Positions 7,101 through 14,258 of a stretch of 64,000 nt of DNA are shown here, piece after piece. Source of the stretch: Arcobacter sp. CECT 8986 (GTDB taxonomy: Bacteria > Campylobacterota > Campylobacteria > Campylobacterales > Arcobacteraceae); NCBI RefSeq assembly GCF_004116725.1, contig NZ_PDKG01000003.1, positions 124,001 through 188,000 of the forward strand. The letters are read 5' to 3'. The notes beneath the pieces are model-generated. The model searched no databases and was not told the origin of the DNA. It saw nothing but the letters and a program-made list of their open reading frames with translations. Made by a program: the position numbers and the translations under genes. How positions within the stretch are numbered: position 1 is the first letter of the stretch; the number at the start of each line of letters is the position of its first letter.

Positions 7101-7542
7101 ATTTACTTTGACAATCTGTGCAAATTCCATATAATTGCATTGAGTGACTTGTAATTTTAAATTTATTTTTCTTTGCTATTTTATCTTGTCTTTTTTCTAT
7201 CTCATCATCTAAAAATTCTACTATTTTTCCACAAGATGTGCAAATTAAATGATCATGGTGAGATTTTGCATTACTTTCGTATTTTTTACCTTCTGTTCCA
7301 AAAGCAATAGATGCTATAAGGTCAACTTCTTCTAAAAAACCAAGAGCTCTATATACCGTAGCAATACCGATATTTGAATCAGGATATTTTTCTTTGATTT
7401 GATTATAAACTTCTTCTGCACTTAAGTGATCTTCTGCGTTTATAAGAATATCTAGAACAATTTCTCTTTGTTCTGTGTATTTCAAACCTTTTTGTTTTAC
7501 GATTTTTTTAAGTTCTTCTATTACTTCTTCATTATTTGCCAT
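7099..7542 (-). CDS. fur: Ferric uptake regulator Fur
   Basis: A 147-residue iron-responsive repressor. The winged helix lies in residues about 1-85, with recognition helix GIATVYRAL. The metal/dimer domain holds KSHHDHLICTSCGKIVEF, a distal QLYGICTDC that gives the second CXXC zinc pair, and the regulatory His/Glu residues. It matches Campylobacter Fur more closely than PerR, notably KYTEQRE and IAFGTEGKKYE. It is convergent with the third flavodoxin and is the most likely ligand of the Fur boxes nearby. A second paralogue is at 16617-17063. Confidence 0.93.
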   Translation of the reverse strand: MANNEEVIEELKKIVKQKGLKYTEQREIVLDILINAEDHLSAEEVYNQIKEKYPDSNIGIATVYRALGFLEEVDLIASIAFGTEGKKYESNAKSHHDHLICTSCGKIVEFLDDEIEKRQDKIAKKNKFKITSHSMQLYGICTDCQSK

Positions 7543-7569
7543 TAAAACACGCCCTTAAAATTTATAAAT

Positions 7570-7575
7570 ATTATA
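7570..7575 (-). promoter_or_regulatory. Candidate -10 box for fur
   Basis: TATAAT on the minus strand, 28 bases upstream of the fur ATG. No consensus -35 is visible at the right spacing, as is common in this phylum. No Fur box was seen here. Confidence 0.4.
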
Positions 7576-7625
7576 GTATATCTAAAGTTAGCAAAAAATT
7601 CAACTATTATTTTTATAAGTTTTTT

Positions 7626-7835
7626 TTATTTTTCTTTTAGTTTTTTTCTCTTCTTGTCAGGTTGATAAAGCATATGATGCCACAACGCAAAACCACAGAA
7701 TGCAGCACCTGCAATTATATGAGTTCTTTTAGCAAATTTATTTTTCATAAACATAGAAGTTACTACCGTAGCTCCCAAAGTTGCAGTCATTCCAACTTTT
7801 GCAACTTCTTTTTTTACTTCTGCATCAACTTTCAT
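7626..7835 (-). CDS. Small two-helix membrane protein downstream of the ferrosome-like block
   Basis: A 69-residue protein with two hydrophobic segments (about 11-30, VAKVGMTATLGATVVTSMFM, and 38-54, HIIAGAAFCGFALWHHMLY) and a Lys/Arg-rich tail. The WHHMLYQP motif at the end of helix 2 could bind heme or metal. The frame is open to a TTG at 7865, but ATG 7835 with AAGGA upstream is preferred. It overlaps the preceding small gene by 11 bases, so they are coupled. Fur boxes lie upstream of the pair. Context suggests an accessory of the iron compartment, but the function is unproven. Confidence 0.65.
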   Translation of the reverse strand: MKVDAEVKKEVAKVGMTATLGATVVTSMFMKNKFAKRTHIIAGAAFCGFALWHHMLYQPDKKRKKLKEK

Positions 7836-7944
7836 TCCTTTTCTTCCTTCTTTGTCTTCTTTCAATAGTTTTTTTTGTACCTTTTAATGTTTCATAAGTT
7901 AAAGCTACTGTTAACGCTGTTGCTAATGGTAAAAGAAATGGCAT
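7825..7944 (-). CDS. 39-residue single-helix membrane peptide behind Fur boxes
   Basis: A short frame with an excellent ribosome-binding site (AAGGAG, 8 bases before the ATG). It has a hydrophobic N-terminal helix (MPFLLPLATALTVALTYETL) and a strongly basic tail (KKTIERRQRRKKRNES). It overlaps the next membrane-protein gene by 11 bases. Two Fur-type boxes (7959-7973 and 8005-8019) lie directly upstream, so the pair is likely iron-repressed. It lies just downstream of the P-type ATPase gene on the same strand. No family was recognised. Confidence 0.65.
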   Translation of the reverse strand: MPFLLPLATALTVALTYETLKGTKKTIERRQRRKKRNES

Positions 7945-7958
7945 ATAAATACTCCTTA

Positions 7959-7973
7959 TGATAATGTATATCA
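7959..7973. promoter_or_regulatory. Fur-like box (proximal) before the small membrane gene pair
   Basis: TGATAATGTATATCA has one perfect half-site and 5 of 7 in the other. It lies 14 bases before the ATG of the 39-residue peptide, close to its ribosome-binding site. Confidence 0.55.
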
Positions 7974-8004
7974 ATATTATAACTATTGATAGTTTAAAGT
8001 AAAC

Positions 8005-8019
8005 TGATAATAATTATCA
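8005..8019. promoter_or_regulatory. Fur box (perfect 7-1-7) after the P-type ATPase gene
   Basis: TGATAATAATTATCA, identical to the box at 2436-2450. It lies between the ATPase stop (8036) and the small membrane gene pair. These two genes can therefore be transcribed separately under Fur even if they also belong to the longer transcript. Confidence 0.85.
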
Positions 8020-8035
8020 TAATAAGAATTATAAG

Positions 8036-10144
8036 CTATTTTTTTACACCTCTTATTGAATTTAAAAGTAAACCAATTGTTGTACCATTGTGTAGTACTG
8101 CTGTAACAATAGGAGAAAATGCTCCCAGTGTTGCTCCACCTAAAATTGCTGAATTTATTCCAACTGTTGCTTTAAAATTAGTGTTTATCAAATTCATTGT
8201 TTTATTTGATAACTCTTTTGCTTGAACAACGGCATCAATATCATCTTTTAGTAAACTTACATCTGCTGTTGCTTTTGCTATATCTGCACCTTTACTCATA
8301 GAAATTCCCACATTTGCAGAGATTAATGCTGGTGCATCATTTATTCCATCTCCTACAAAAGCAACATTTCTTCCTTCATCAATCATTTTTTTAACAATTG
8401 ATGCTTTATCAGTTGGTAATAACTCAGAATAAACCTCATCAACACCTAACTCTTTGGCTACCATTTGTGCTTTTTTCTCAACATCACCTGTTAACATTAC
8501 AATATGATTTACACCCAATTGTCTTAATTTTTCAATTGATTCTTTTGAATTACTTCTAATTTGATCAGCTAAAGCTATTGTTCCTAATAATTTACCATTA
8601 AAACCTATATATAATAGAGTCTTACCTTCATCTAAACTTTTATTTATTCTATCTTTATGTTTAGAGAAATCAATTTGTTCATCATCTTCTAAGAAATGTC
8701 TACTTCCAATTACTACAAGTTTACCTTCAACTTCTGTTTTTACACCATGAGCTACAATAAATTCAACTTCTTCATGGTGCATATGCACAAAACCTCTTTG
8801 TTTTGCAGCTTTTACAACAGCTTCTGCAACTGGATGAAAATAGTGTTCTTCTGTACTTGCTGTAAGATTTAATAACTCTTCTTCTGTCCACTCTTCATCA
8901 TAAGATGCAACTTCGATTACTTCTAAATCACCTTTTGTCAAAGTTCCAGTTTTATCAAAAATAAATGTATCTACATTTGATAAAGCTTCAATTGATTTAG
9001 CACCTTTAATCATTATTCCATCATGACCAGCTTTTGAAATTGTTGATTTAAAAGCAACTGGTGTTGCTAATTTTAAAGCACAAGAGTAATCTGCTTGTAA
9101 AATAGAAGCAACTCTTTCAAAATCTTTAGTAAACAAATATGAAATACCAGCTAAACCTAAAGTAACAGGAACTAACTTATCAGCTAATCTTGTTGCTTTT
9201 AATTGCACTGATGATTTTTCATTTAATGAGCTTTCAATATAGTGTTTTATTCTTTGTGTTGCTGTATTTGCTCCAACATGCTCTGCCCAGATTTTTAATC
9301 TCCCCTCTTCCAAAACAGTTCCAGAGATAACTCTATCTCCTCTTTGTTTTTTTATAGGTTCTGCTTCACCCGTCATAGATACTTGATTTACGCTTGCATC
9401 ACCATGTACAATATGCCCATCAACTGGTATTGTACTACCTGCTGCAACAACAACTATATCTCCAACTTCAATATTTTCAGTCTCTACTAATACTTCAACT
9501 TTTTTACCATTTTCGTCTGTTTTTTCTACCCATGCTTCTTTTACATTTGGTTTTGATAACTCTTTTAGTAAATCATCACTTTTATGTACAGTAGTCTCTT
9601 CTATGTATTCACCTAACTCTAACATTGCATTTGTTGAGTTTGCAGCTAAATAATCTCTTCTATAAACAGAAATACCAACAGCAGCACTTTCTAATACTTT
9701 TGAAGTTAATCCCTCAGTAAATAGCTCTTTTGTACCTTCCATTAACATAGGAATAGCAGCAGTTGTTGTTATTGTCGCTTTTGCAAGGTTATTGTTTATA
9801 AATCTTTCAGCAATCAAAGCACCACTTGCTCTTGCTACACCAGATAAACTTGGTTTTTCACTACTTACACAATTTACACAAACTGCATTATCTACACAAT
9901 CTGTTGATAATAAATCATCTAGTGTAAGTTTTCTTAAAACATCTTCGATATTCTCTTTAATATCTTCAACAATATTAAAAACAACACTATATGCTTTTTT
10001 ATTTATACGTACACTACTAACTCCATCAATATTTTCTAAATAGGATTTCAAGATATTTTCATCTATAAAATCCTCTTTTAAAAGCAGATATTTATATCTT
10101 AATCTTGAAGGAGTTTCATGAACTATTTTAAAATTTTTATTCAT
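8036..10144 (-). CDS. fezB: P1B-type ATPase with SCALKLATP motif, FezB (ferrosome) type
   Basis: A 702-residue metal-translocating ATPase. In order: N-terminal TPSRLR (11-16); a Cys cluster C83/C89/C92; actuator TGEAEP (258-263); membrane motif SCALKLATP (354-362) where Cu/Zn pumps have CPC; phosphorylation site DKTGT (397-401); HP (437-438); and hinge GDGINDAP (598-605). The SCA variant and the Arg-rich N-terminal motif fit the P1B-6 group, whose FezB members make ferrosomes (lipid-bounded iron granules) in Desulfovibrio, Shewanella and Rhodopseudomonas. It is the last of six tightly packed genes that include a ferritin-like protein. The iron role and the symbol are inferred from motif and context; ordinary iron or heavy-metal efflux is the alternative. 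Confidence 0.75.
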   Translation of the reverse strand: MNKNFKIVHETPSRLRYKYLLLKEDFIDENILKSYLENIDGVSSVRINKKAYSVVFNIVEDIKENIEDVLRKLTLDDLLSTDCVDNAVCVNCVSSEKPSLSGVARASGALIAERFINNNLAKATITTTAAIPMLMEGTKELFTEGLTSKVLESAAVGISVYRRDYLAANSTNAMLELGEYIEETTVHKSDDLLKELSKPNVKEAWVEKTDENGKKVEVLVETENIEVGDIVVVAAGSTIPVDGHIVHGDASVNQVSMTGEAEPIKKQRGDRVISGTVLEEGRLKIWAEHVGANTATQRIKHYIESSLNEKSSVQLKATRLADKLVPVTLGLAGISYLFTKDFERVASILQADYSCALKLATPVAFKSTISKAGHDGIMIKGAKSIEALSNVDTFIFDKTGTLTKGDLEVIEVASYDEEWTEEELLNLTASTEEHYFHPVAEAVVKAAKQRGFVHMHHEEVEFIVAHGVKTEVEGKLVVIGSRHFLEDDEQIDFSKHKDRINKSLDEGKTLLYIGFNGKLLGTIALADQIRSNSKESIEKLRQLGVNHIVMLTGDVEKKAQMVAKELGVDEVYSELLPTDKASIVKKMIDEGRNVAFVGDGINDAPALISANVGISMSKGADIAKATADVSLLKDDIDAVVQAKELSNKTMNLINTNFKATVGINSAILGGATLGAFSPIVTAVLHNGTTIGLLLNSIRGVKK

Positions 10145-10156
10145 AAAATATCTTTT

Positions 10157-10507
10157 TTATTCTTGATTTGATTCCATTGCAGCTTTAGCATCTTCCATTC
10201 TCTCTTTCATCTCTTCCATTCCAGCTTGAAAAAGTTGAGTTCCTTTTGATACTGCTTTCATTATATTTTCTTGTGCACCTTTATTTGTAAGAAAATAAGT
10301 AACTGCTGCACCAATTAATGCTCCTTTTACAAAATCACCTGTACTAAAACTATTTTGTGCTTGAGTTTGTTGTACTGGATTATTATTTATATTAGCAGGT
10401 TGATTGATATAAGGATTTTGATTTAAATTAACATCTTGTTGTTGTGCTGCTCTTGTATTCTCAATATTCATATCATACATATTTTGATTGTTGTTTTGAT
10501 TCATCAT
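10157..10507 (-). CDS. Asn/Gln-rich small membrane-associated protein, YtxH-like
   Basis: A 116-residue protein in two parts. Residues about 1-55 are extremely Asn/Gln-rich and disordered. Residues about 58-116 have a glycine-bearing hydrophobic segment (FVKGALIGAAVTYFLTNKG) and then an amphipathic helix (AGMEEMKERMEDAKAAM), as in YtxH-like proteins. It lies 12 bases before the ATPase gene and 2 bases after the previous gene. Small hydrophobic coiled-coil proteins of this kind accompany FezB in ferrosome operons, where they may shape or coat the vesicle. The function is inferred. Confidence 0.7.
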   Translation of the reverse strand: MMNQNNNQNMYDMNIENTRAAQQQDVNLNQNPYINQPANINNNPVQQTQAQNSFSTGDFVKGALIGAAVTYFLTNKGAQENIMKAVSKGTQLFQAGMEEMKERMEDAKAAMESNQE

Positions 10508-10509
10508 TT

Positions 10510-10875
10510 TTAGTTATCCTCTTGAATTAAAATATCTTCATTTTGTTCTTCTATCTCTTCATACTTTGTATCAAGTTTTTCATCTATTACCTCAACTGCG
10601 TAAATACCAGCCATACCAACACTTAATGCTGTTAAAGCTTTAAGCCAACCACCTTGACCAATATGATTTGCTGTTGCGATTGCAGTTCCAGTTGCGATTG
10701 CACCTTGAGCTGTTTTTTTAACAGTATCTTTTACTGCATCTTTAGAAGATATTTTTGCATCTTTTGCTTTTTTATAGTTTATTGTTCCTGATACAACTGC
10801 ACTTGCAACTGCACCACTTACAATATGTCCTACTACGTTTCTTGGTTCACCAGTATTAATTATTCTGCTTTGCAT
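10510..10875 (-). CDS. Small glycine-rich membrane protein of the ferrosome-like operon
   Basis: A 121-residue protein with two Ala/Gly-rich hydrophobic segments, about 15-34 (GHIVSGAVASAVVSGTINY) and about 75-97 (GWLKALTALSVGMAGIYAVE), and an acidic tail. The small-residue pattern recalls membrane-packing proteins of magnetosome and ferrosome compartments, though no firm family could be assigned. The gene overlaps its upstream neighbour by 16 bases. AAGGAT supplies a ribosome-binding site inside that neighbour. Confidence 0.7.
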   Translation of the reverse strand: MQSRIINTGEPRNVVGHIVSGAVASAVVSGTINYKKAKDAKISSKDAVKDTVKKTAQGAIATGTAIATANHIGQGGWLKALTALSVGMAGIYAVEVIDEKLDTKYEEIEEQNEDILIQEDN

Positions 10876-11147
10876 TCTTCTTCATCCTTTTTTTCTATTT
10901 GCTCAACTACTTTTTCTTTTTCTTGTAATTTTCTTGCTTCTTTTTTCTCTTTGATACACTCTTTTGTAGCTTCAACTGTATCTTTTACATCTGCAACTAC
11001 TTCTTTACCTTGCTCTACTTTTGAACATGCAAAATCTTTAGATTTTCCAAAAACCTCTTTTGCTTTATCTTTTACTGAAGAACTATTTTTTAATGCATAA
11101 ACTACTCCTGCTCCAACTGCAAGACCTGCTATAAATGGTAATGCCAT
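10860..11147 (-). CDS. YtxH-like single-helix coiled-coil protein of the ferrosome-like operon
   Basis: A 95-residue protein. An N-terminal hydrophobic, glycine-rich helix (about 4-20, PFIAGLAVGAGVVYALK) is followed by a long charged coiled coil to the end, with Cys near residue 40 and in the last residues. The plan of a hydrophobic N terminus plus coiled coil fits YtxH-like proteins and is the layout described for small ferrosome-associated proteins. AAGGAG lies six bases before the ATG, three bases after the ferritin-like gene. Confidence 0.7.
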   Translation of the reverse strand: MALPFIAGLAVGAGVVYALKNSSSVKDKAKEVFGKSKDFACSKVEQGKEVVADVKDTVEATKECIKEKKEARKLQEKEKVVEQIEKKDEEECKAE

Positions 11148-11150
11148 AAT

Positions 11151-11825
11151 TTACTCCTTGTTTGTTTGTGTATAACTATTTAAAAAAGCAACTAATGCTG
11201 CACCAAACCCAGCTCCACTAATCATAGAGATATTTAATTTACTTAAAAGCTCAGTAATTTTATTTTGGTCCATATTCCCTGAAGCAATATCTTCTAAAAG
11301 CATTTGATATTCATTTGCTTTATTCATCATATCTTCAACACTATTTAGACTTGTTGATTCATTTACACCATTATAGTGATTTAAAACACACTTTCTAAAT
11401 GCTGGAAGGTGATTATTGTAAGATGCTGCTTGCAATTTAAATAAAATATCTTTAATATCTGGTTGCTTTGTATTTGCAATCAAATCATCATACATTGCGA
11501 TATTATTTATCTCATTTGCAACACCAAGCTCACAACACTCAATATATGTATTTGGAACTTCTATTTTATCTGCCCAATCATTTATAGGAACTTCTACATT
11601 ATACTTTTGTAATAAAGGCATCAATGCACTATAATGTACAGCTTCTGCTTCTTTTATATTTACAAAAGGATAAATTGCACCAAACTTCTCTATAATTTTT
11701 GTATATGACTCATATGCTTTAAACTCATCATATACAGCAATTCTTAATACTTGTGATTCAATAGCTTGGTCACTATTTAAATCAACTCTTTGAGAAAGAA
11801 GTATATTTTCATCAAGATTAGCCAC
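11151..11825 (-). CDS. Ferritin-like (DUF2202-type) diiron protein with hydrophobic C-terminal tail
   Basis: A 224-residue protein. Residues about 20-155 match the DUF2202 ferritin-like four-helix bundle: E34 in DEFKAYESY, E61 and H64 in EAEAVHY, E105 in ANEINN, then MYDDL and H139 in NNHLPAF, which are plausible diiron ligands. Residues 203-216 (SGAGFGAALVAFLN) form a glycine-rich hydrophobic tail that could anchor it to membrane. The start is GTG (11825), with a near-perfect GGAGGTGAT upstream; it overlaps the preceding stop (TAGTG). A ferritin-like protein tied to a FezB-type ATPase points to iron oxidation or storage on a membrane compartment. DUF2202 activity is not well defined. Confidence 0.78.
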   Translation of the reverse strand: MANLDENILLSQRVDLNSDQAIESQVLRIAVYDEFKAYESYTKIIEKFGAIYPFVNIKEAEAVHYSALMPLLQKYNVEVPINDWADKIEVPNTYIECCELGVANEINNIAMYDDLIANTKQPDIKDILFKLQAASYNNHLPAFRKCVLNHYNGVNESTSLNSVEDMMNKANEYQMLLEDIASGNMDQNKITELLSKLNISMISGAGFGAALVAFLNSYTQTNKE

Positions 11826-12139
11826 TACATCACCTCCTTCGCTAGATTATTTATTATTTGAGTTATCTCTTCTAAATTCTGCTTATTTATTAAATCTTCC
11901 CAAACTTGAGGTTTGAAAATATTTGCATCATAAGTAATAGTTACTGAAGCAATTATTTTATTTATTTTTATACTTTTTATTCCATTAATTTTTTTTGGTA
12001 AGTTTTCTATATCTTCTATTGATATATTTTCACTCTCTTTTTTAATTTTTGGATTTACTCTAACTCTCAATCTTCCAGGAGTATGAGCAATAATTGTAAA
12101 GTAACCTGCTATATTTATTATATCTTCTGTTTTTATCAA
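11825..12139 (-). CDS. Small HMA-like protein with HTPGRLRVR motif, FezC-like
   Basis: A 104-residue soluble protein. Residues 19-27 read HTPGRLRVR, the motif that opens HMA_2-type domains and that recurs in degenerate form at the N terminus of the ATPase (HETPSRLR). The rest has the beta-alpha-beta pattern of heavy-metal-associated domains (IKSIKINKIIASVTITYD) but no CXXC. Small HMA-like proteins accompany FezB in ferrosome operons. The start is TTG with AAAGGA six bases upstream; no in-frame ATG lies near. It is the first gene of the six. A weak Fur-like site (11 of 14) lies at 12200-12214. Confidence 0.7.
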   Translation of the reverse strand: MIKTEDIINIAGYFTIIAHTPGRLRVRVNPKIKKESENISIEDIENLPKKINGIKSIKINKIIASVTITYDANIFKPQVWEDLINKQNLEEITQIINNLAKEVM

Positions 12140-12207
12140 AAATAATCCTTTAATATGATAGTTTTACTAAATAAAATTTAAGCTTACCTTAATATAGATT
12201 TAAACTC

Positions 12208-12236
12208 ATTATCAAAAAGGCTATCTTTTTGATAAT
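12208..12236 (-). terminator. Hairpin terminator after the diguanylate cyclase gene
   Basis: ATTATCAAAAAG (12208-12219) and CTTTTTGATAAT (12225-12236) form a perfect 12-pair stem with a five-base loop, starting four bases after the cyclase stop. It separates that gene from the ferrosome-like operon on the same strand. There is no long U-tract beyond the stem. Confidence 0.65.
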
Positions 12237-12239
12237 ATG

Positions 12240-14075
12240 TCATATTAGACAAACTCTATTTCTTCCCTCTTTTTTAGCTTGATATAAAGCCTCATCTACT
12301 CTTTTATATACATCTTCAAAACTCTCATCTTTTTTACAAAAAGTAACACCTAAACTAATAGTAATATTAATATGAAGCTCTTCATAATTAAAAGTACTGC
12401 TCATAATTTTCTTTCTAATTCTGTTGGCAATATTTTCAATATTATTATCACTTCTATCATCTAGTAAAATAATAAACTCTTCTCCACCAAATCTTCCTAA
12501 AATATCATCTTTATGAAGACTTGATTTTATAACTTTTGTTAAATCTTTTAAAATACAATCACCAATATAATGTCCATATGTATCATTTATATTTTTAAAA
12601 TAATCTATATCAAAAATAATCAAACAAAAATCTTGCATTTGTAACCAATACTTTAAAATTGAAGTAATTGCACTTTTATTATATGCAGTTGTTAACTCAT
12701 CTGTCATCGCTTTTTGTTCTAGAGTATAAATCTTTTCATTATATTTTGATACATCATTCATACAAATAAGATACTTTTTCATATCTATTTTTCTAACATC
12801 AAAGATAAAATATCTATCGCTATTCTCTATTTTTAGTTTTACTGGATTTTCATAGGATTCATATTTTTTAGCAAAATTAATTAAACTTGATTGAATAGAA
12901 TCATCAATTAAAGCAATATTTGTCAAAAAATGCTCTTTTGTTTTAAATAAATCTATAAACTTTTTATTTGCACTTTCAATATCTTTTCCATCAGTAATTA
13001 GAATAATATCTTTTTGTGTATCAAGAACTGATTGTAAAAAATCTCTCTCTTTTTTAAGTTTTTCATGTTGTTTTGTATTTATAGATTTAAGCATTTCATC
13101 TATTTTTTTACCTAAAAATGTTAACTCATCATTGTACTTTAACTCTATTTCTAATTGTAAAGTATTTAAATTTGATACATTATTTATATGATTTATAAGT
13201 GTAGTTATCCTTTTTGAAAATATTTTATTTATAAAAAGATATATTACAACAATAACTAATATAAAAGTGAAAATAAGTATATAAAAAATAGTACTATTAT
13301 TATCATTTATCTGAATAAAATAATCTCTATTTATCTTCATACTTATAAAAAAATCACTATTATTTATCTCATCTTTAAATTTTATATGTGTAAATATCTC
13401 ACTTTCATTTACTCTATTTATATCATATATATAATTTTGTGATTCTATTTTTACTCTTTTTTTATCTTCTAATAATTTATAAGTTGGAATATAAGAGATA
13501 TAATTATGTGAAATTTTACTTAGACTTGATAAAAAAGAGGAATCAAGTGTTCTTCCTATAAATATATAACCTACTATTTTATTGTCTTTTTTTATCTGTT
13601 TTATTGTAAATAAAACTTTTTCATAATCTAAAGTAATAAGATTTACTCTATTTGTTTTATTTATATACATATTAATATTGTTATTTTTTATAAAATCATT
13701 TAATTTTGAAGGAGCAGATATAAACTCATCTGAACTTATATCATAAACATTTCCATATAAAAAATTTTTGTTTTTATCAAATAGTATAAAATGTGAATAT
13801 CTATCTTTTATGAAATCTTTTTTATAAGATTTGATTTTGTTTGAAACAATTAGATTTATTAGTTTATCATTTGTTGAGTACTCATAAGCAATCTCATTTA
13901 GAAAATCCACTTTTGTATAAAGTGCATCGAAGAAAATTTTTATACTTTTATTTACTTGAGTATTTTCAAACTCTATTGTCTTTTTATTACTCTTTTCTAA
14001 AACAAAAAAAATACAAAAAGAAAGAACCACACAAATTGAGATAAAAAATATTGATATTTTTGTTGATATTTTCAT
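12240..14075 (-). CDS. Membrane-bound diguanylate cyclase (periplasmic sensor-GGDEF)
   Basis: A 611-residue protein that makes cyclic di-GMP. A transmembrane helix lies near 6-25, followed by a periplasmic sensor region of about 230 residues, a second helix near 263-283, a linker with coiled coil and a PAS-like segment, and a GGDEF domain in the last 165 residues. The active-site motif is GRFGGEEF, so it should be catalytic. The usual inhibitory RXXD five residues before it reads HKDD, so product inhibition may be lost. Its start lies 55 bases from three Fur boxes shared with divergent feoA, making iron control possible. Confidence 0.9.
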   Translation of the reverse strand: MKISTKISIFFISICVVLSFCIFFVLEKSNKKTIEFENTQVNKSIKIFFDALYTKVDFLNEIAYEYSTNDKLINLIVSNKIKSYKKDFIKDRYSHFILFDKNKNFLYGNVYDISSDEFISAPSKLNDFIKNNNINMYINKTNRVNLITLDYEKVLFTIKQIKKDNKIVGYIFIGRTLDSSFLSSLSKISHNYISYIPTYKLLEDKKRVKIESQNYIYDINRVNESEIFTHIKFKDEINNSDFFISMKINRDYFIQINDNNSTIFYILIFTFILVIVVIYLFINKIFSKRITTLINHINNVSNLNTLQLEIELKYNDELTFLGKKIDEMLKSINTKQHEKLKKERDFLQSVLDTQKDIILITDGKDIESANKKFIDLFKTKEHFLTNIALIDDSIQSSLINFAKKYESYENPVKLKIENSDRYFIFDVRKIDMKKYLICMNDVSKYNEKIYTLEQKAMTDELTTAYNKSAITSILKYWLQMQDFCLIIFDIDYFKNINDTYGHYIGDCILKDLTKVIKSSLHKDDILGRFGGEEFIILLDDRSDNNIENIANRIRKKIMSSTFNYEELHINITISLGVTFCKKDESFEDVYKRVDEALYQAKKEGRNRVCLI

Positions 14076-14129
14076 TAATCACTCTTTTAAATTTTTGGAA
14101 GTATAATATTATTTTCCTAAATTTATTAT

Positions 14130-14190
14130 TGATAATCATTATTAGTTGTAAATCATTATCAATTTTATAAATATTTGAAAATTATTATCA
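14130..14190. promoter_or_regulatory. Cluster of three Fur boxes between the diguanylate cyclase gene and feoA
   Basis: Three 7-1-7 sites: TGATAATCATTATTA (14130-14144, 13 of 14), TGTAAATCATTATCA (14147-14161, 12 of 14) and TGAAAATTATTATCA (14176-14190, 13 of 14). A candidate feoA -10, TATAAT, follows at 14221-14226. This is the densest Fur-site array in the window and fits iron repression of feoAB, possibly reaching the divergent cyclase gene. Confidence 0.85.
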
Positions 14191-14258
14191 TTATTAAGTA
14201 GTTTTAAATTTTAAGTCTATTATAATTTTAATTATTAAACATTTTTAAAGGATTTTAA

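Noticed and set aside
7662-7868. A 68-codon plus-strand frame opposite the small two-helix membrane gene.
   Set aside because: Ser/Phe/His-rich shadow. The minus strand has ribosome-binding sites, Fur boxes and membrane helices, so it is the coding strand.
8036-10144. Copper or zinc efflux ATPase (CopA/ZntA type).
   Set aside because: There is no CPC motif and no N-terminal CXXC metal-binding domain, and the neighbours are ferritin-like and membrane-shaping proteins, not copper or zinc genes.
10157-11147. Magnetosome (mam) gene cluster.
   Set aside because: The small glycine-rich proteins recall magnetosome membrane proteins, but no MamA, MamB, MamE, MamK or MamO-like gene is present. The SCA-type ATPase points to the ferrosome family instead.
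12208-12236. The ATTATCA and TGATAAT arms of this hairpin as a Fur box.
   Set aside because: The half-sites are in the wrong orientation and spacing for the 7-1-7 pattern; the structure is better explained as a terminator. One arm overlaps only a weak site at 12200-12214.
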